Part shown: piece by piece, positions 49,171-63,400 of the stretch
How positions within the stretch are numbered: position 1 is the stretch's first letter
Layout of the letters: each line of letters begins with the position of its first letter
Source: Crotophaga sulcirostris
Lineage: Eukaryota > Chordata > Aves > Cuculiformes > Crotophagidae
Assembly (NCBI GenBank): GCA_013397455.1
Contig: VYZB01000116.1
Coordinates: 2,281,073-2,345,072 of the forward strand
Direction: 5' to 3'
Length of the DNA stretch: 64,000 nucleotides
Translations under genes and position numbers: made by a program
Notes under the pieces: model-generated
What the model saw: the letters and a program-made list of their open reading frames with translations, nothing else
Databases searched by the model: none
Told to the model about the DNA's origin: nothing

Positions 49171-51487
49171 AAATGTTTATTTTTTTAGGAAATCCATACA
49201 CAAGGGTCAAGTTCTTACCATTCCATGAGAAGCAGAGAGCACAGGCACCTATGTACATTTATAGGCTGATACAATGCTTTGTGTGGCGTGGGCTTGACTA
49301 TTACCTTTTTGCCTTTGACATCCAAATATTTAGGAGAGACTGCAACATAGTACACAGATTCCAGAGCAAGCTTAGCACTCCCAAATCTGAGTACTGGTGA
49401 CAGTCGGTATAAAGATGACAGCGAGCCAGGTAGCTCTGCTGTCTCCAGTGGGTTGTCATGGTCCCACTTTCACCCTATTCCTTTCCTTTTCAAGAAGGAC
49501 CATCTTCAAACTGTCAGAAGAGCATCCCTAAAGAGGTAGGGAGAAGTGCAGGCCTGCAATAAGGAGTGCAGCTGCCTCTCCTTCCCGAAAAGGAAAGGCA
49601 AAAAAAAAAAAAAAGACTGAAATAGATAACTGAAATCTTATATCAGCTTTGGCTATGCTCCCACGACATTAACCAGGTGAGTGACCACCCCTGCCCAGAG
49701 GAAATGCTTGAACAGTGCTATTTGACAGCTGCTGATTAACTTGTGTGGTCTACCAACAAAGTGATAAGTGCCATACAGAAGCCTGACACTTGAACTGTCA
49801 CTGTTTGTGCAAGCTGGTGGCCTGGAGTATCTGTTTCTGTGGAGCCACCAATCCAGCATCTGTCACTAGCATCTAGTTCATAGTGAGGAAACAAAGGGAA
49901 GTCCCAGTGACACATCTTCCAGCTGCAATCCCAAAGAAGTGTCATCGAAGGGCAACAGAATGCCTCTTCTGCAATGAATGAGTGGGTATTATTACAAGGC
50001 ACGTGCAATATGCACAGGGTTGAATTTCACATCCACCAAAGGCAGCAGACAGACACCAAATGTGTCTAATTGAAGGAGGCTCTACAGTTTTGCTCTACAA
50101 GGCCCTTGAAGAAAGCTGTAGTGGGATAAGGGTCATGGCTGTATGTCATAACTGCCCTGTAAGTTCCTTTAGAAATGATGATGCATGAGATGTAGTAATT
50201 TTATGCTCCTGTGCTCCCAGGCTGTATCTGAAAGGAGGGAGACAGAAAAAACCAAGAGTTGTGATGTCATTTTTATATGGTAATTTCTTGTATTAGAACA
50301 GAAGACCCTTATTCCTTCCATTTACATATTTTTGTAAGTATAACAGCACTGCCCTATACAGTCCTCCATCTCCTATTCATCTACTTTTTCTTCTTTCATG
50401 AGTATTTGTTTGGTTGGTTTTTTTTAAACGGAGCTTATTATCCTTTGGCCCGTACCATTTTTTTCTCCTCCTCTTCACCTCCACATACACTATTTATTTT
50501 GGTTTAAATTGCGTATCTATTTTATTTAATTCTGTAAATTTTTTTTGCAAAGGAGATGATACTTAATTCACAGGTTTGTTCTGTATATCTTGCCTATTTG
50601 TAGAAGATGCTGATAATCTTCTTTCTAATTGGCTTTAAGATGGTACTTTTTTTGGAGCACTTGCTATATACCTGTTGCCTTAAAACCCCACTCAAGTCAT
50701 TTCCCCAAAGAGGTTCTAACAGTCACAAATATATTTTAGTTGCCTATATTTTTGGCTGCTGAACTGATTGTTTTATAAATCCCCTGGTTTTCCTATGGCA
50801 ACATCTGTAGCTGATTTCAGATAGTCCAGACATCAGGAGCCCAGTCTGATCAAAGCAGCAGAGGGGCAATACCAGAGCAGAATAGGACGTCTGTGCCCTG
50901 GGGAGGCAAAGGAGCTCCAGGCACAGAGGTAAACCTAAGAGAAGATGAAAAGACAGGAGGTCAGAGGAAGGAGAAAGCTGATAAGGAGTTGTAGCCACTA
51001 CAGCAAACACAGGCCAGGCAAACAAATGCCTTTTCCAGGAAATAAACATGAATGTTCAAGAGGAAACTTACCTCATACATAGTCTTTGTATCAGATAGAT
51101 CTGCCCTGAGCCTCTGAGCGATAAGCCTGATGGGTGAGGTCTAAAGAAGAAGGGGAACCTCATTTAGAAAGCTCTAAAAGGATGGCAGCCTGGAAAAAGG
51201 GAGCAAACAGCTGCAGTCTGGTAGCATGGAAGGGACCTAGGGAAATGGATAAATGGGCATGTTTGAGGGAGGCATCTGATGGATGTTGGATTTTCATTGA
51301 AGTTTTTTCACGTTTGGAGCATTTCTGTTAAAAAATAAAAAAGCAACAGGCATGTGAAAGTGGAGAAGATTGCACAGTTACTATAACTCAAGAAAAACCT
51401 AAGCCAGCCAACCAAGCCAAAAAAGGCCTGGAGTGACTGGCCTGTCTGATCTTTCCTGCAGCTGTAGCTGCATGAAAGTACCTAATT

Positions 51488-51513
51488 AAAAAAAAAAAGA
51501 GAGAGAGAGAGAA
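51488..51513. repeat. A11 (GA)7 microsatellite
   Basis: Eleven A (51488-51498) followed by about seven GA units. Short simple repeat, probably polymorphic. Confidence 0.85.
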
Positions 51514-53721
51514 GGAACCATAGTTAAAAGGATCCTTTATGGAAATTGAGTCTTGGGGTAGAAATCACTGAAGAAGAGGAATAACTGTCCAAAAGGGACA
51601 GCTTGCTAGAAGAGCCAGAAGGGAGAAGCAGCTGAGGTTTGCTGGAGGGCAGTTCAGACTTCAGACATCAGCTTTTTTTTATCCTAGGAGGAGAGACAGG
51701 GCACACAGGCTGACCATGAGGTGTTAGTGCTGGAGACAAAGCCAGCCTGCAGTTTGCTTGCCGTGAAATTATAGAGGAAGACTTCAAATTGTTTTGCTTT
51801 GTTTATTGTTTGACTTTGGGAAAAGTGCACCTGGTCGTTACATGCTATTTGGTTTATCTTTTCTTCTCCACCTTTAATAACCTGCTATCATTTTAAACAC
51901 TGTGTAGTTTTCCCAGGTGTCTGGGCTGGGGCTCAAAACCAATCTTCACAACGGACCTGCAGAGAAAATCAAAGCCAGTCTTTATGGCTTCCAACCAGGG
52001 CTTTCCAGAAGTACTGCAGAAAAGCCAATAGTATTTTTATTATTTAATTGACTGTTGACAAAAGGCTACAGCTGTGCTTAGTATTATGCAAGCAACACCT
52101 GTCCCAAAAAAAACTTTCAGTAAAAATTGTGGGAAATGACATGGGGCCACAATTCTGCCTAGGACCAAACTTTATTCCGAGCAGTATGAGTAAACAATGC
52201 TAATTCAGCCCAGGTAGACAGCCAAGGGGACTTAATGAAGCAAGACAGATCCAGCCACAGGCAGATATCAGAAAAGCAGAGGAATGAAACCTGTAGGCTG
52301 TAGTTTCCTCCTTCAAAACATAAACAAACAGCCTCAGAGTGTAGTTCTTCTTGCAAAGTATACTAACATTATTTCCCTACAACAGAGTGTATCGTTGTTT
52401 TTCTGACAAAGCTTCTTTTGTGCTTCTGTGTTTTTTCTACAACAGATATTTATAGAAATGGTAGTCGTGAAGCTGCCAAAAGCACTTCCTGTAAATTACA
52501 TAATGTGTCTGTCTCCCTTCCAGTGTCACGAGAACCTATTCAGAGCTTCCCATTGCTTTTGAGACCTTTATTTTACAAGATAGAAGGGCTCTGACTGTTA
52601 CCATACGCTGTACATGCGCTCAAAGAAAACAGTGCCGACAGGAGAGGACTGAGGCAGACAGTAACAGGCAGAGAGCAACTGGAATAGTGACTACAAGTGG
52701 TTCACATTGTAAATGGTGGTTTTGTTGGGTTTTTTTTTATATCTTTAAAACATTTCTTTAAGGTATCTTTTCTCCTGAAGATGCTTCCTCAGATTCACCA
52801 GCATACCCTGTGTTGTGCTGTTGATTTGTCACAGGGCAGAAGTGCCCATGACTGTAGCCTCTCTTCAGTATCTATCAAAACAGCACACACATCCACCTCA
52901 CCCAATATTTTCATAGTAAAGTGGCTGTGCAGTTTTCCCACCTAGATCTGGGCTATGTTCACCTTTGTGGATGAGAAGACTCTGGTGCGTTTCCAGCAAA
53001 ATTAGATAGTTGAGAATATGTAACATTCTGAAATAAAGATAATTTGCCTGAATTAGTTTTATATCCAGGCAAGCATAAAAACTTTGATTATAGTATTCAG
53101 GATGAAAACGTGAGATTAAAGAATTGATCTAATCTGCATTGTAGTTAGTAAGAAAACATCCACTCATTTTAGTGGGAATGGATTTGGGCTTAACTGTGCA
53201 CGTTGTCTGGAGTTCAAAGGAAAATGGGATCCAAGCAAAAGGTATAAAAAAGGGGGAAAGCATATTACGTAGTAAACAATCCCATGAGCTCATACTGTGC
53301 ACTTTCTTTGCCTGTCTTTGATATTGGAGCTCCCATTTTATTCGTACAGACTTGATTCTGCTACCTTTGAATTTAGTGGGAAGACCTCTCTTTGACTAAT
53401 TGTGCAAAAACTGGCTTTTATGTTCTTACATGGGTTTTTTGGAGCAATGAAGCACTTTTGTACTTTTGTTGTGTGGTAGGATCCCAGGAGTGGAGGAAGC
53501 AAACATAACCAGGGCTGTATTACTTGCACTGGCTTTCTGCTCCAGGCACGCCCAGGGCAGGAGGAGAACTACACTCCCATTTTCTATCTGCTGTCCTTTT
53601 TCCTGTCTTTACCACAATGCCAAAGCAGACAGGAGCAGCAGTGCACAAAGTGGTCAGTGGAAGACCAAGCAGGTGAAGAAACCAAGGAAGGGTGGAGAGA
53701 GAGGGCTCTACTATGTTGATA

Positions 53722-53855
53722 GAGAATCATAAAATCATAAGTTTAGGTTGAAAGGGACCTTTAAAGATCATCTAGTCCAGCCCTCCTGCAATGAGCACTA
53801 ATATCTTCAACTAGATCAGGTTATTCAAAGCCCCATCCAACCTGACCTTGAATGT
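53722..53855 (-). mobile_element. CR1 LINE, short 3' fragment
   Basis: Left end GAGAATCATAAAATCATAAG, then 'GGTTGAAAGGGACC', 'AGATCATCTAGTCCAGCC' and 'AAAGCCCCATCCAACCTGAC'. About 135 bp; similarity stops abruptly near 53855. Confidence 0.9.
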
Positions 53856-56800
53856 ATAAGAGCAGTGGCAGAGAGGGGATTCCCACACTCTGCTATCCTG
53901 CAGCCTACTCTGTCTGGTCCTGCATCCCCTTCAGAGAACCAGGTCATCTGCAAAGAGGGAGAGAAACCCCACACAGGCCCAGATCAGACTGATGCACAGG
54001 TTTATCATTGTCACAGCATACAGTAATAGCAGAATATTTTTGCAGGGGAAGGAAATATCACTTCACAAAATTCATCACCCACTGTGGATATAAGACAGCA
54101 TCCTGACACTTTGCAAAGGTGTGGTATTACTTCTTGTGCAGATAGGCATGAACACGAGATGTGTGAGAGAATACCTACATTCCATAATTGCTAGGGAAGG
54201 AACCTGACACCCTGCTGTCCCCAGGAAAGGAAAAGAAAATAACGACATTCTCAAAAAAAAAGGTAAATAAACTACCTTGTGTAGCTTACATATTCCTCAG
54301 CTCTCTCATATTCAGAAAAGAACAACTTGCCTTGAATTTGACTCTGACTCAGACTCTTGCCAGCAGCAAGAGTGATGATGACCTCCACCAAATGAGCAAT
54401 CACTGTCATAAGAGCCTGGGGCAACGATTAACCAAGAACAGAATCCTGCTGAGGCCACTCACAAAAGCAGACTAAGTGAGATTGGCCCTACCCTCTACAG
54501 CTCGTTTTTAATTAAGATTTACAGTGCTACAGCAAGGATTAGAAAGTGCTAGTGGAGGCCAGTGTGTCCCAGCTCCAGTGCTGCCATCGCTGTCCCACAG
54601 GAGACAGAAAGTTCCTGGCTGTGGAGCGAGCAGGAGCCCAGAGGGTTGGCACTGACAGTGGAGGGCACTCACTGGGAGGGGAGCAGCGTGGCTGTGAGCT
54701 GATTATTGCTTTGAGACTCTCTGGCAACATCACACACTTCTAATTTAATTTGGAATGGATGTGATTTCCCAACACAAATTTTTGCTCTTGAAACATCTCG
54801 TTTAACTCCCCTTTTGTTAATTCATTAGCAAAGCAGGGTGTTTTCTGTAGCAGATGAAGCAACTTGCATTCACAACTCTACAGCACCGGTTTAAAAATAG
54901 TAACAAGAAATTTGATAGCTGAAATACAGGGTGTCTACTTAGAGAATAAACATGTCTCCAGTGTTAGCTCAGCTTTTAAAACAAAATAATAATTGCTTCC
55001 AGAGATAAAATATTTGCATGCTATTATTACAGCGCACTTTCATTAAACGGAAGGAAACATAGCTGTCTCTTTGGAGCAGGCAGGCAGCCACAGAAAAAGT
55101 GCTCCATAATTAGGCTTCAAGACCTGTCAGGTACTTGTACCTCTGACAGCTCAGCATTAAAATCGTATCCGCGGAGCATTCATCCATGCTGCTGTTTCCC
55201 AAGCCACCTAAAAGTGGTTGTGAATTTGTTAATTAATTTCTGAGGAACACCATGGTTCTGTCTCTGCAAGCAAAAGGCTTAGGGAGATGTAAAACGTCTT
55301 GAACAGAAGACATGAGCCTGCAAGTGGTTTAAGGGTTTGAATACTGTGTATTCTTCAAGAGCAGTGGAAGAGGAGGGACTGTATCAGCTACCTTCTGTCC
55401 TAACACAAAGATATAGTATTTCTTGAAAGTGGCTGCTTCACTTTGTAGCATCTGATCCTGCAGCTGCTAAAACTGAGAGCCAGTGGAGCTGCTTCTTCAC
55501 GACAGGGTGGTTTGGATTGGGGATCATCTGAAGATAACAGAGGTAACACATTACTTTCTAGAGATTTCTTTAAGGGTTATGCAGTACAACATATCACTGG
55601 CTCTTGTTGTCTACAGAAACATCCCTCATACACAGCAGCGTTTCCGATCACAGTTGCAGTTCAGCTTCTCCTGTTCCTGATATAATTTGGAATAATTTTG
55701 CACTAAAAATAACCTAGCAGGAAAAAATAACCAAAACAAAGAACTCAAGCAAGTCATAAGTCTACATTGTTTCCCTCCCAAAGGATAATAATATTGTGAT
55801 ATGGCAGTAGGCCACATCAGCCAGTCGCCCCACACCTACACCACACACATGCTGCACCAGAACGCCACGTTTCTGATCAGAGGGACACAATCTAAAATTA
55901 ATTACCAGGAGCTCCATGCCAGAGCAAACTCAGTTAAAATTATGATGTTTAGAAAATGTAAGGCCTCTCTAGCACTGAGGAGGACATTGGAAGAACACGG
56001 CCTGCTTCCGAACTTTCAGTATTTTCAGTGGGAGTCTGGTACATGTGAATCCCAGGATTACTCACATTTTTTACAGTAAACGCTTGTCTGGATCAAACCT
56101 CTGAGGACCTAATTTTTGGCCAAGGGATACTTAGAGTTTAGGAATTAGGCAACGCTTGGCGGGGTTGGTGTAGTGTAACATACACTACAAAGTTGTGTTC
56201 CCTGCACACAGTGAAAGGCAACGTCTGCCTTTTGTAAGAAACCTGCTTCCCAGATCTCTTGCCCAGGAGGAAGACTTCATAGTGCAGTTGCAGTTTTTTC
56301 CTGAGACGCTTTGAAATCCCACCTTACTGTATTCTAATTAACTAGATCATCTCAGCAGAAATTCCTCCTCCACATATATTAAGGTAAGGCCCTTATGGGC
56401 CCATAAACATACACTGCATGCAACCAGAACACCTTAACTGACTGGAGGGCCCTCATTTGGGGCTAGGGATCCTTAGGGAACTGCCAGCTGAATTTTTATG
56501 AGGATCTATAAAACCACCATTTGGTAAAGAGCAAAGAGAGGTCTTCAGGCAGCTCTTGCCCTCATCATGACCATCCTGCTGGTGGTTGCCATCCCAACAT
56601 TTATCTGGAACTTTCCCCATTTAGCACACACAGAGAATTTGAGCATTGTGAATTCAGCTCCTGAGGTGTCGGTTGCTACCACCCACCTTTGCAGATCTGT
56701 CTTATGAACATGCTGTGGAAAGCAAGCCAAGATCCTTAATTTCTCAGACTACTGGGAACTGGTAGTTCTACCTTATCCCTATTTCTGCCATCTTCTACTC

Positions 56801-59800
56801 TCTGGTGTGCAGGTTCAGAGAAAAGAGCTTTTCCACAGATGGTGGGGAGCTCGTAGGAAGATACTTTTCTATGAGGAGCAGTACAGTATGGTTACTCTGG
56901 TTCTGTACCACTCTTTATTATTCAGAAGGAGCCTCTGTACAGAGGAAGCAAGTTTTAAAATTATTGTCCACAAGTATTTCCAACAGTCAAAGCTCATGAT
57001 CTGTGGGGATTATTTGTAGTTTATTGTGAACTGTGTCTCATTTGTCCTCCTAAAGAGGAAGATCAGTGACTCACTGTTTGAGGTATAACATAATGATTTT
57101 TGCCAGACCAACTTCCAACAAAGGAAAGCATTTAGCGTAAACAAATCAGTTATTGTAGAGCAGGTCTTTGACTAGTTTGCAGTGAGAGAGAGGACAGAAT
57201 TCTTTACAGGGAACACAAGCCGGAACAGTTTAGTCACTTGGGACTTCAAAACATTAGTGCAAGTGTAATTTCTGTAATTTAAGCTGATTATTTTATGTCC
57301 CTTCACAGTGTACAGGAAGAACAGTTCTTTTCCTCTTTTCAGAAGACTTTTTGTGTATATAAAGTTTGTTACAATCTTCTCCATCCATTCTCTTTTCTAT
57401 AATTGTCTAGAAGTTTCTAGAAATGAGTGAATTGTCTGCATCTTTTCTGAAGTATTTTTCCCAAACCAAGAACACTAATTCTATCTGCAGCCTTAGCCTA
57501 CACGCAAAAGATTATTTCATCATCTTACATTACATACATAGAGTAGTTGAATAACTTGATTCGTGTTTTCTACATTTAACAAACATAATTTCAATATTTT
57601 TCCACCAAATGCAGTCAAACTAATCATTGACAATTCCCACGTACCTCCCTTCCTTCTCTTTTGAAAATATTCCCCCTACTTGCTCTTCTCTAGTGCTCTG
57701 CAACCTCAGCTGTCCTCACCACCTTCTCGTGGGTGATCACTAATGTCTCATTCTGCTTACATCAGCTACTTAAGCATTTTAAATAAACTTCCTTTTTAAG
57801 TGGCTACTGAAGGAAAAAATGCATTAAACCTGTCACCCATTTTTATTTCTCCCTTCCCATCACATGTTGGACTAACTCTTTCATATTTCATAACTTTGGA
57901 GAATGTCTTCATTTTATTTCCTTTTTGTATCTTATTTTGCTCTTTGTTTTTGTCCCTATGATTATACTAGTTATAGGAATTCAAGTGGTATCTACATTAT
58001 GCAAAAAAACATTTGATCTAGGACTTTTATCACCAAAAGTTTAGCTTTTGTCTATTAAATAATAGTAAGCAAAAAGCATTTAAGCAAAATACCACATATT
58101 CTTCTCAATATCACTTCTGTATTACTTTTCAAGGGGACAGCTAGTCCTGTTCCCCTTGAGCTCCCAATGAAACTCCTCCCTACATCCAGGGAGGTGAAGT
58201 TGTTATCCTGAGCCTCAGTAAAATAAGTCATAAGCATTTCTCTGATACACAGTAAAATCATTGACTATTTTCAATGTGTGCAAAATCAGCAGGGTGATGC
58301 CAGGTAAATGCAGGAAAAGGAGGAGGAATATTTCATCTACTGTAATGCTATGGCAACTTAGTTGTTGAAAGAAAATAAAAGTCTCAGTTAATTGCCAATG
58401 AGGAAAGTAGTACTTTGCTCCAGGATTATTAGTAAACCAGCCAGAGAGGAATATTTTGACCATTTAGAGCATACTTCTAGTCTACTTGAGCACCTGAAAC
58501 CTGATAGTATAATCAAAGAGCTGCTCTGGCTAAGGTTGGATAAAACAAAACCTAAGCGTTTTCTAAATATTTACCTATTTCCCACACTAACCAGGAAACT
58601 GTATTTTGACAGTTTTGAAGTGTTTCCTTAATGATGTTTTTCTCTGTTGTTTTGCATTTCTACTGTTTAAAATGTTTTTGTTTAAGCAGAATTGAGATTT
58701 TTGAGAGTAATTTTTGTAACATTCCTCTAAACGTGATTCAAAACACAAAATGAGCCTGTTCCAAAATATTTTTACTAATGAGCAAAAATGTAAAAAAAGC
58801 CCAGATGCTTGGCTGCCTACTTGAGCCGAGGGCAAAGTTTGAGCCACCTGAGATTTGCCCACAAGCAATTTTTATGCTGCACACTTCCCATCTTTAAAAT
58901 GCTCTTCAATCATTAACTGATTTCTCACAGTCCAGCAATGCAGGTAGATTTCTTTCTTCCTGTCTTGCAGACAATAAACCCAGATAAAGCGATACAGTGA
59001 GTTGAAGAGCCACAACAGGAGTCGCCGTCAGTGCCCCCATTCAGAACATGACTTAATTAATCTTTACATGATGGTAGAAACGGCTGCATCTTCTCTTTCA
59101 CTCAATGTGTCATCCATCTCTCTTTCATTTTCTCATCTATATTACACATCTTTCTCCCCTTGCTGCTTACAAAAGAAATTCTGTTTCTTTTTACCATGTG
59201 CTCGATCTCTTCTTTCCCTATGAAAGCTCTGGCCCAGGGGAAAGGATCCTGTGTCTTGCTTTTGGATAATCTCTTCATTTCTTGGCAGACAGTCAGGTAG
59301 AAAGCAAAGCAGAGAGTTTTGGCACAAGACAGAGGCTGAGTGTTTGGTCGTTTGGGAATTTTTTTTGTTGTTTCTAGGAGATTTTTTTCCCTGTCTCTTC
59401 TTGGGAATGTTTCACTTAGGCTGCCCTTTAGTCCAGGGAGGGAATAAGAACCCATTATATTAAAGGCTGAGGTTTGATGTTACAGCTATTCACAGGAAAG
59501 TGGGACTTTCCTTTTATTGTTCACAACAAATATTTCCTTTATGAGAAGCATAATAGAAAGGCAGGTCTGAAGTTAGCTATAAAGATGTTTTGCCCAACTT
59601 TCATCAGATATGATTTGCTTGTGAAGTTTTACAAGAAGTATATTGTTTGAGCTAAAGAACACCAGCTGATATTTCCTTTTCTTTTTGGATGCATTTTTAC
59701 AAAGTAAATATGGGAAAAGATAACATATAAGTACTCTAAAGTTTCACATACAAAAATATTCCGTTAAAAAATAACTTTCAGTGCTGGGTCTCTGCATATG

Positions 59801-59985
59801 GTCTGTCTCTGCTCTGGGTGAGCTAGTCTGTTCCAAAGTCTGCAGCACCTCCATGTGGGCTGAGCCAAGAAAAGTGATTCCTCCTCTCTGGCCTCGGGAT
59901 TCGCTGCTAGACAGCAGCAATCATTTCCCCATTTTTTGGCAGCTCTGGCATGAAACATCTTAGAGGTGACCTCTTTAAGAGCCAA

Positions 59986-60007
59986 ATTTCCATCATTTGA
60001 TGGAAAT
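59986..60007. other. Perfect inverted repeat (10-bp arms, 2-base centre)
   Basis: ATTTCCATCA and TGATGGAAAT are exact reverse complements around a central TT. A 20-of-22 palindrome at this AT level is more likely a dimeric protein site or a chance event than an RNA hairpin, since a two-base loop is too tight. Confidence 0.6.
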
Positions 60008-60426
60008 GAAATGCTTGTTCTTTTTGGAATCAAATGAGACCTGAAACATTCAAATTTAAACACATTCCAAGCCTTGAGTGGCATTAATCACAGCAAATGC
60101 TTACCTCATGAGACCCCATCCTTTGCCACCATGCAGCCCATCCTCGAATTCACCACAGAGAGGAATGGCTTTTTCCTCATCCTGAAGAAGTCAGCCTTGG
60201 CTGACACTGAGAACTTCCTGAGATAGAGAAATGACACAGAAAGAGCAGGAAATTCTTGGTTTCCCCATACCCCTACTCCGTTCTCTAACTCCTTCTTCAC
60301 CCATGGTCCAGGCTTGGAGTAGCTGAGCTTGATTTTCAGATCACAGCTACTCAGTGTGGATTAGGATTACCAAACCAGGTTTCTCCAGACAGGTGAAGTT
60401 CAGTCTCAGAGTAGAGTGGTGGGATG

Positions 60427-60484
60427 CTCAGCAACGTTTTCCTTTCTTTCCTTTCTTTCCTTTCCTTTCTTTCCTCAGCAACGT
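60427..60484. repeat. CTTTC tract flanked by a direct repeat
   Basis: A pure pyrimidine run of TTTCC / CTTTC units (60437-60476) lies between two copies of CTCAGCAACGT (60427-60437 and 60474-60484), 47 bp apart, each followed by TTTCCTTTCTT-like sequence. This looks like a tandem duplication whose pyrimidine part then expanded. Confidence 0.8.
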
Positions 60485-63400
60485 ATTTTCCTTTCTTATG
60501 ACTTGTTCATGGCATTACCAGTTGTATTCAGGAGGGACGGACAGACGGACCATTCAGTCATGCTAGCAGTTGGTCTTACATGTACAGGTTCTTAAGCACA
60601 TACACACACATACACCTATGCTACAGGTGTTGGATGGAACTCTTCCTCCTTTCTAATAGAAGCCATATGACTGCACGATGCTCATACAGGTTGTGCAACA
60701 GCTCTAATCTAAATAGTCTTTAAATTCTTGACCATTCAATCATCATTTCTATTAAGTAAGTATTTTCTATATTATACAAGGTAGGTGTGCTCTTTTTTTC
60801 TACATGCCCTATGGCTGCACAATATGCTAAAGAAGCACAAGGCACAGTCATTTCAGCAAATCTTGGGTTTTATCTTCACAAAAGCTTAGTTTGAAATAAT
60901 TACATTAATGTTTTTACATGTTCCTTATTACTTCAGGGAGTGTCTATGAATGAACATGTTTCTTTCAGAGTAAACTGACTTGTCAGCAAACAAAAGAAAT
61001 AGCCTGCATGGGAAGGTAGCTAGAGGGGAAGAATAAAGCTGATCTAATTTAGACAGATACAAAAAAAGGTAAAGTTTGGAGGCATGAAGAGCCATGGTAG
61101 AGCCTACATTCCTGGAAAGCTACTCTGCTAACAAAGTATAATTAATGCTGACATGCATTTTTTTTTACAGGATCTAATATTTTCAATGAGAAATTTCTCA
61201 TAGGAATATTAAAGTTACTCTACTATATGAAAGGTCCTATATTAAGAAAATGCATTAATAATTTGCCTTCCAGCATGGCTCTCTAGGGAGATGTATTTCT
61301 CTCTGTGCATCCTATGTGTAAAAATTGGGAAAACTCTCTGAGCAAAACTGGATGCACAAACTTAGCCTTATGCCAAAATTTCTTTTCATGTGATCACAAT
61401 CCCTTTTAAGGAGACACTTAGCCATTTTTGCACATCATGCAAAACATGTTTGAGTGTGGATGTAGCCTTGCCTTCCCAGTAACTCAGGATCTGCAGACCT
61501 GTGGCCTCACCGTCCCTCTGTTCACCTCATCCCTCTCACTCCTGACACTGCTGTATCCTGGACCAACTTTTAGACCTGCACCTATGTAAACTTACAGTAT
61601 CATGGGTTTCAAGTGGAGCTCAAGTTTGAGGAGGGGAAGTTCTGTTTCCTGATTTCCAAGGATGCTTCACAATAACTTCCATTTCTCCCTTCTTTGCTTG
61701 CAGCACAGATCCATATCTAAAGATGTGGCAATAGTTGACCATTTCTTTTTGAGAAGACCAAATATGAGACTGACAGACTAAAACAATTCTCATATCAGGC
61801 TGTGTGCAGGAGCCAGACTATACCGTCCGTGCTGCCCATGGGGTGTACTTCAAGAAACCCTTCAACTGCATGGACAATGTTGGAAAAAATCTACACATTA
61901 GGGGAAAAAATAATTCCTTGTTCTTCATCTCTCTGTCAGTAGATGGCTCTGTAAGACATGGTGTTGCCTGGTTAACCATTGCATTGTGGACACAGCTGAG
62001 ACTCAAGATGAGTGGGAGCCTGGCTGTGTGCCCTTGTGGGGTTCTTGCTTTCTGCCTGGGAACTCTGAGGTGTCCCCACACCTACAACCAACCACGGGTT
62101 TTGTCTAACCCTTGTCCTTTCTGACATCTTTCCCACCCTGACCTTGTTCTTTCCCGACAGAACTCCTTCCCATCTGACCCCTCTGGAGGTCCTGGCCAAG
62201 ATGAGCCCACAGTCATTCAATCAGACCTCATCTGAGCTGCACTCTGATGTCTTTAGCTGAGCACAGATGACATCAGCTGGGTGAGTACATGGGTACGACA
62301 GCTCCTGCAGCCCCACCTGGTCTGTGCAAGCAGTGCTGCAGCCCTGCCCTCCTGCCTGCAGAGTCCAAGCCACCTCACAGACACTGACCCATGCTGCACC
62401 ACATCTCTGCCTGCAGTGGAGATACAGCTGTTGGCTGTGATGTACAGCAGGCACTGAACAGGTTAAATCAGCAGCTGCCGTCTAATACACTGCAGAAAAT
62501 ACAACTTGGAACAGAATGTTTTATCATCTCCACTCCTCATGCTGGAAGCCTCTAGAGGTCCAATCTGCTTGACTTTTTTTCCTTTCTGGCAACTCAGTTT
62601 TACTGGCGTTTCTCTCTTGTGAGCATGCACAGTCAAAAATTGCATTTTATAGATAATACATTTATGTTGGGGATGTAAGCCAATTTAAAAGGAACTCTTA
62701 TGGAAAACTGAACAGCACAGGCTTGGAACAGTCAAGGAAAAGGTTTATCCTTTCCAGCTCAAGGCTTTTGCAGCAGATTGATATGGAGATATCAGGAAGA
62801 TTGGTCATGGGTGACAAGCTTGGGGAGCCTGGGGAGTTTAACTCATCCAAACAGATCATTACCTATACAGTAACATCCAGGCTGGGCAAAAGTAGTTGCA
62901 GCTTTACCTGATATCTAAAAAGGTGGGCTTGTTCTCTAAAATTCTGGTACTACGTCTGTAACAGCGTTCTGTTTCCTCTCCCTTACCACACAGGGTATGA
63001 TTTAATAAGGTCTCTAAAGTTGCTTAGGTAGCAGATGGTACCATTTCTACACTGTCATGTATCAAAAAGGCACAGATTTTGTTTTCGCAGGGGGTTGACA
63101 GATGTATAACTGACTTGAAGGAGGTTTCCTCTGAAGGCAGAGCATGGTCCTGTCAGCAGATCTGGACTGAAAAAACCACCCTTCCTTTAGAGCCCTTCCC
63201 TCCCCCAGCTGCACACTTTGTTCAGCCTGTGCAAAGCATTTCTACAGCTGAGACTTCAACATGAGCTACAAGCTTCAACATCAACTACAAGACTGTCATC
63301 AATATTTCACATTTTTTTTTAAAAAAAGGTTACCTTTCCTCCCACTAGTTTCACTTTTCTATTTATTTTCTCTATGTCTGAGTGCTTGCATTTATGAAGA

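Larger units (their letters stand above)
49006..53721. other. Gene-free flank with simple repeats
   Basis: Unique sequence with a TATG/CATA-type tract (about 49103-49170) and an A11(GA)7 microsatellite at 51488-51513. No supported gene or mobile element. Confidence 0.6.

Noticed and set aside
61804..62124. 106-codon plus-strand frame in the right flank
   Set aside because: No recognisable domain, and the opposite strand is open over a similar length, as expected for a stretch that lacks stops by chance.
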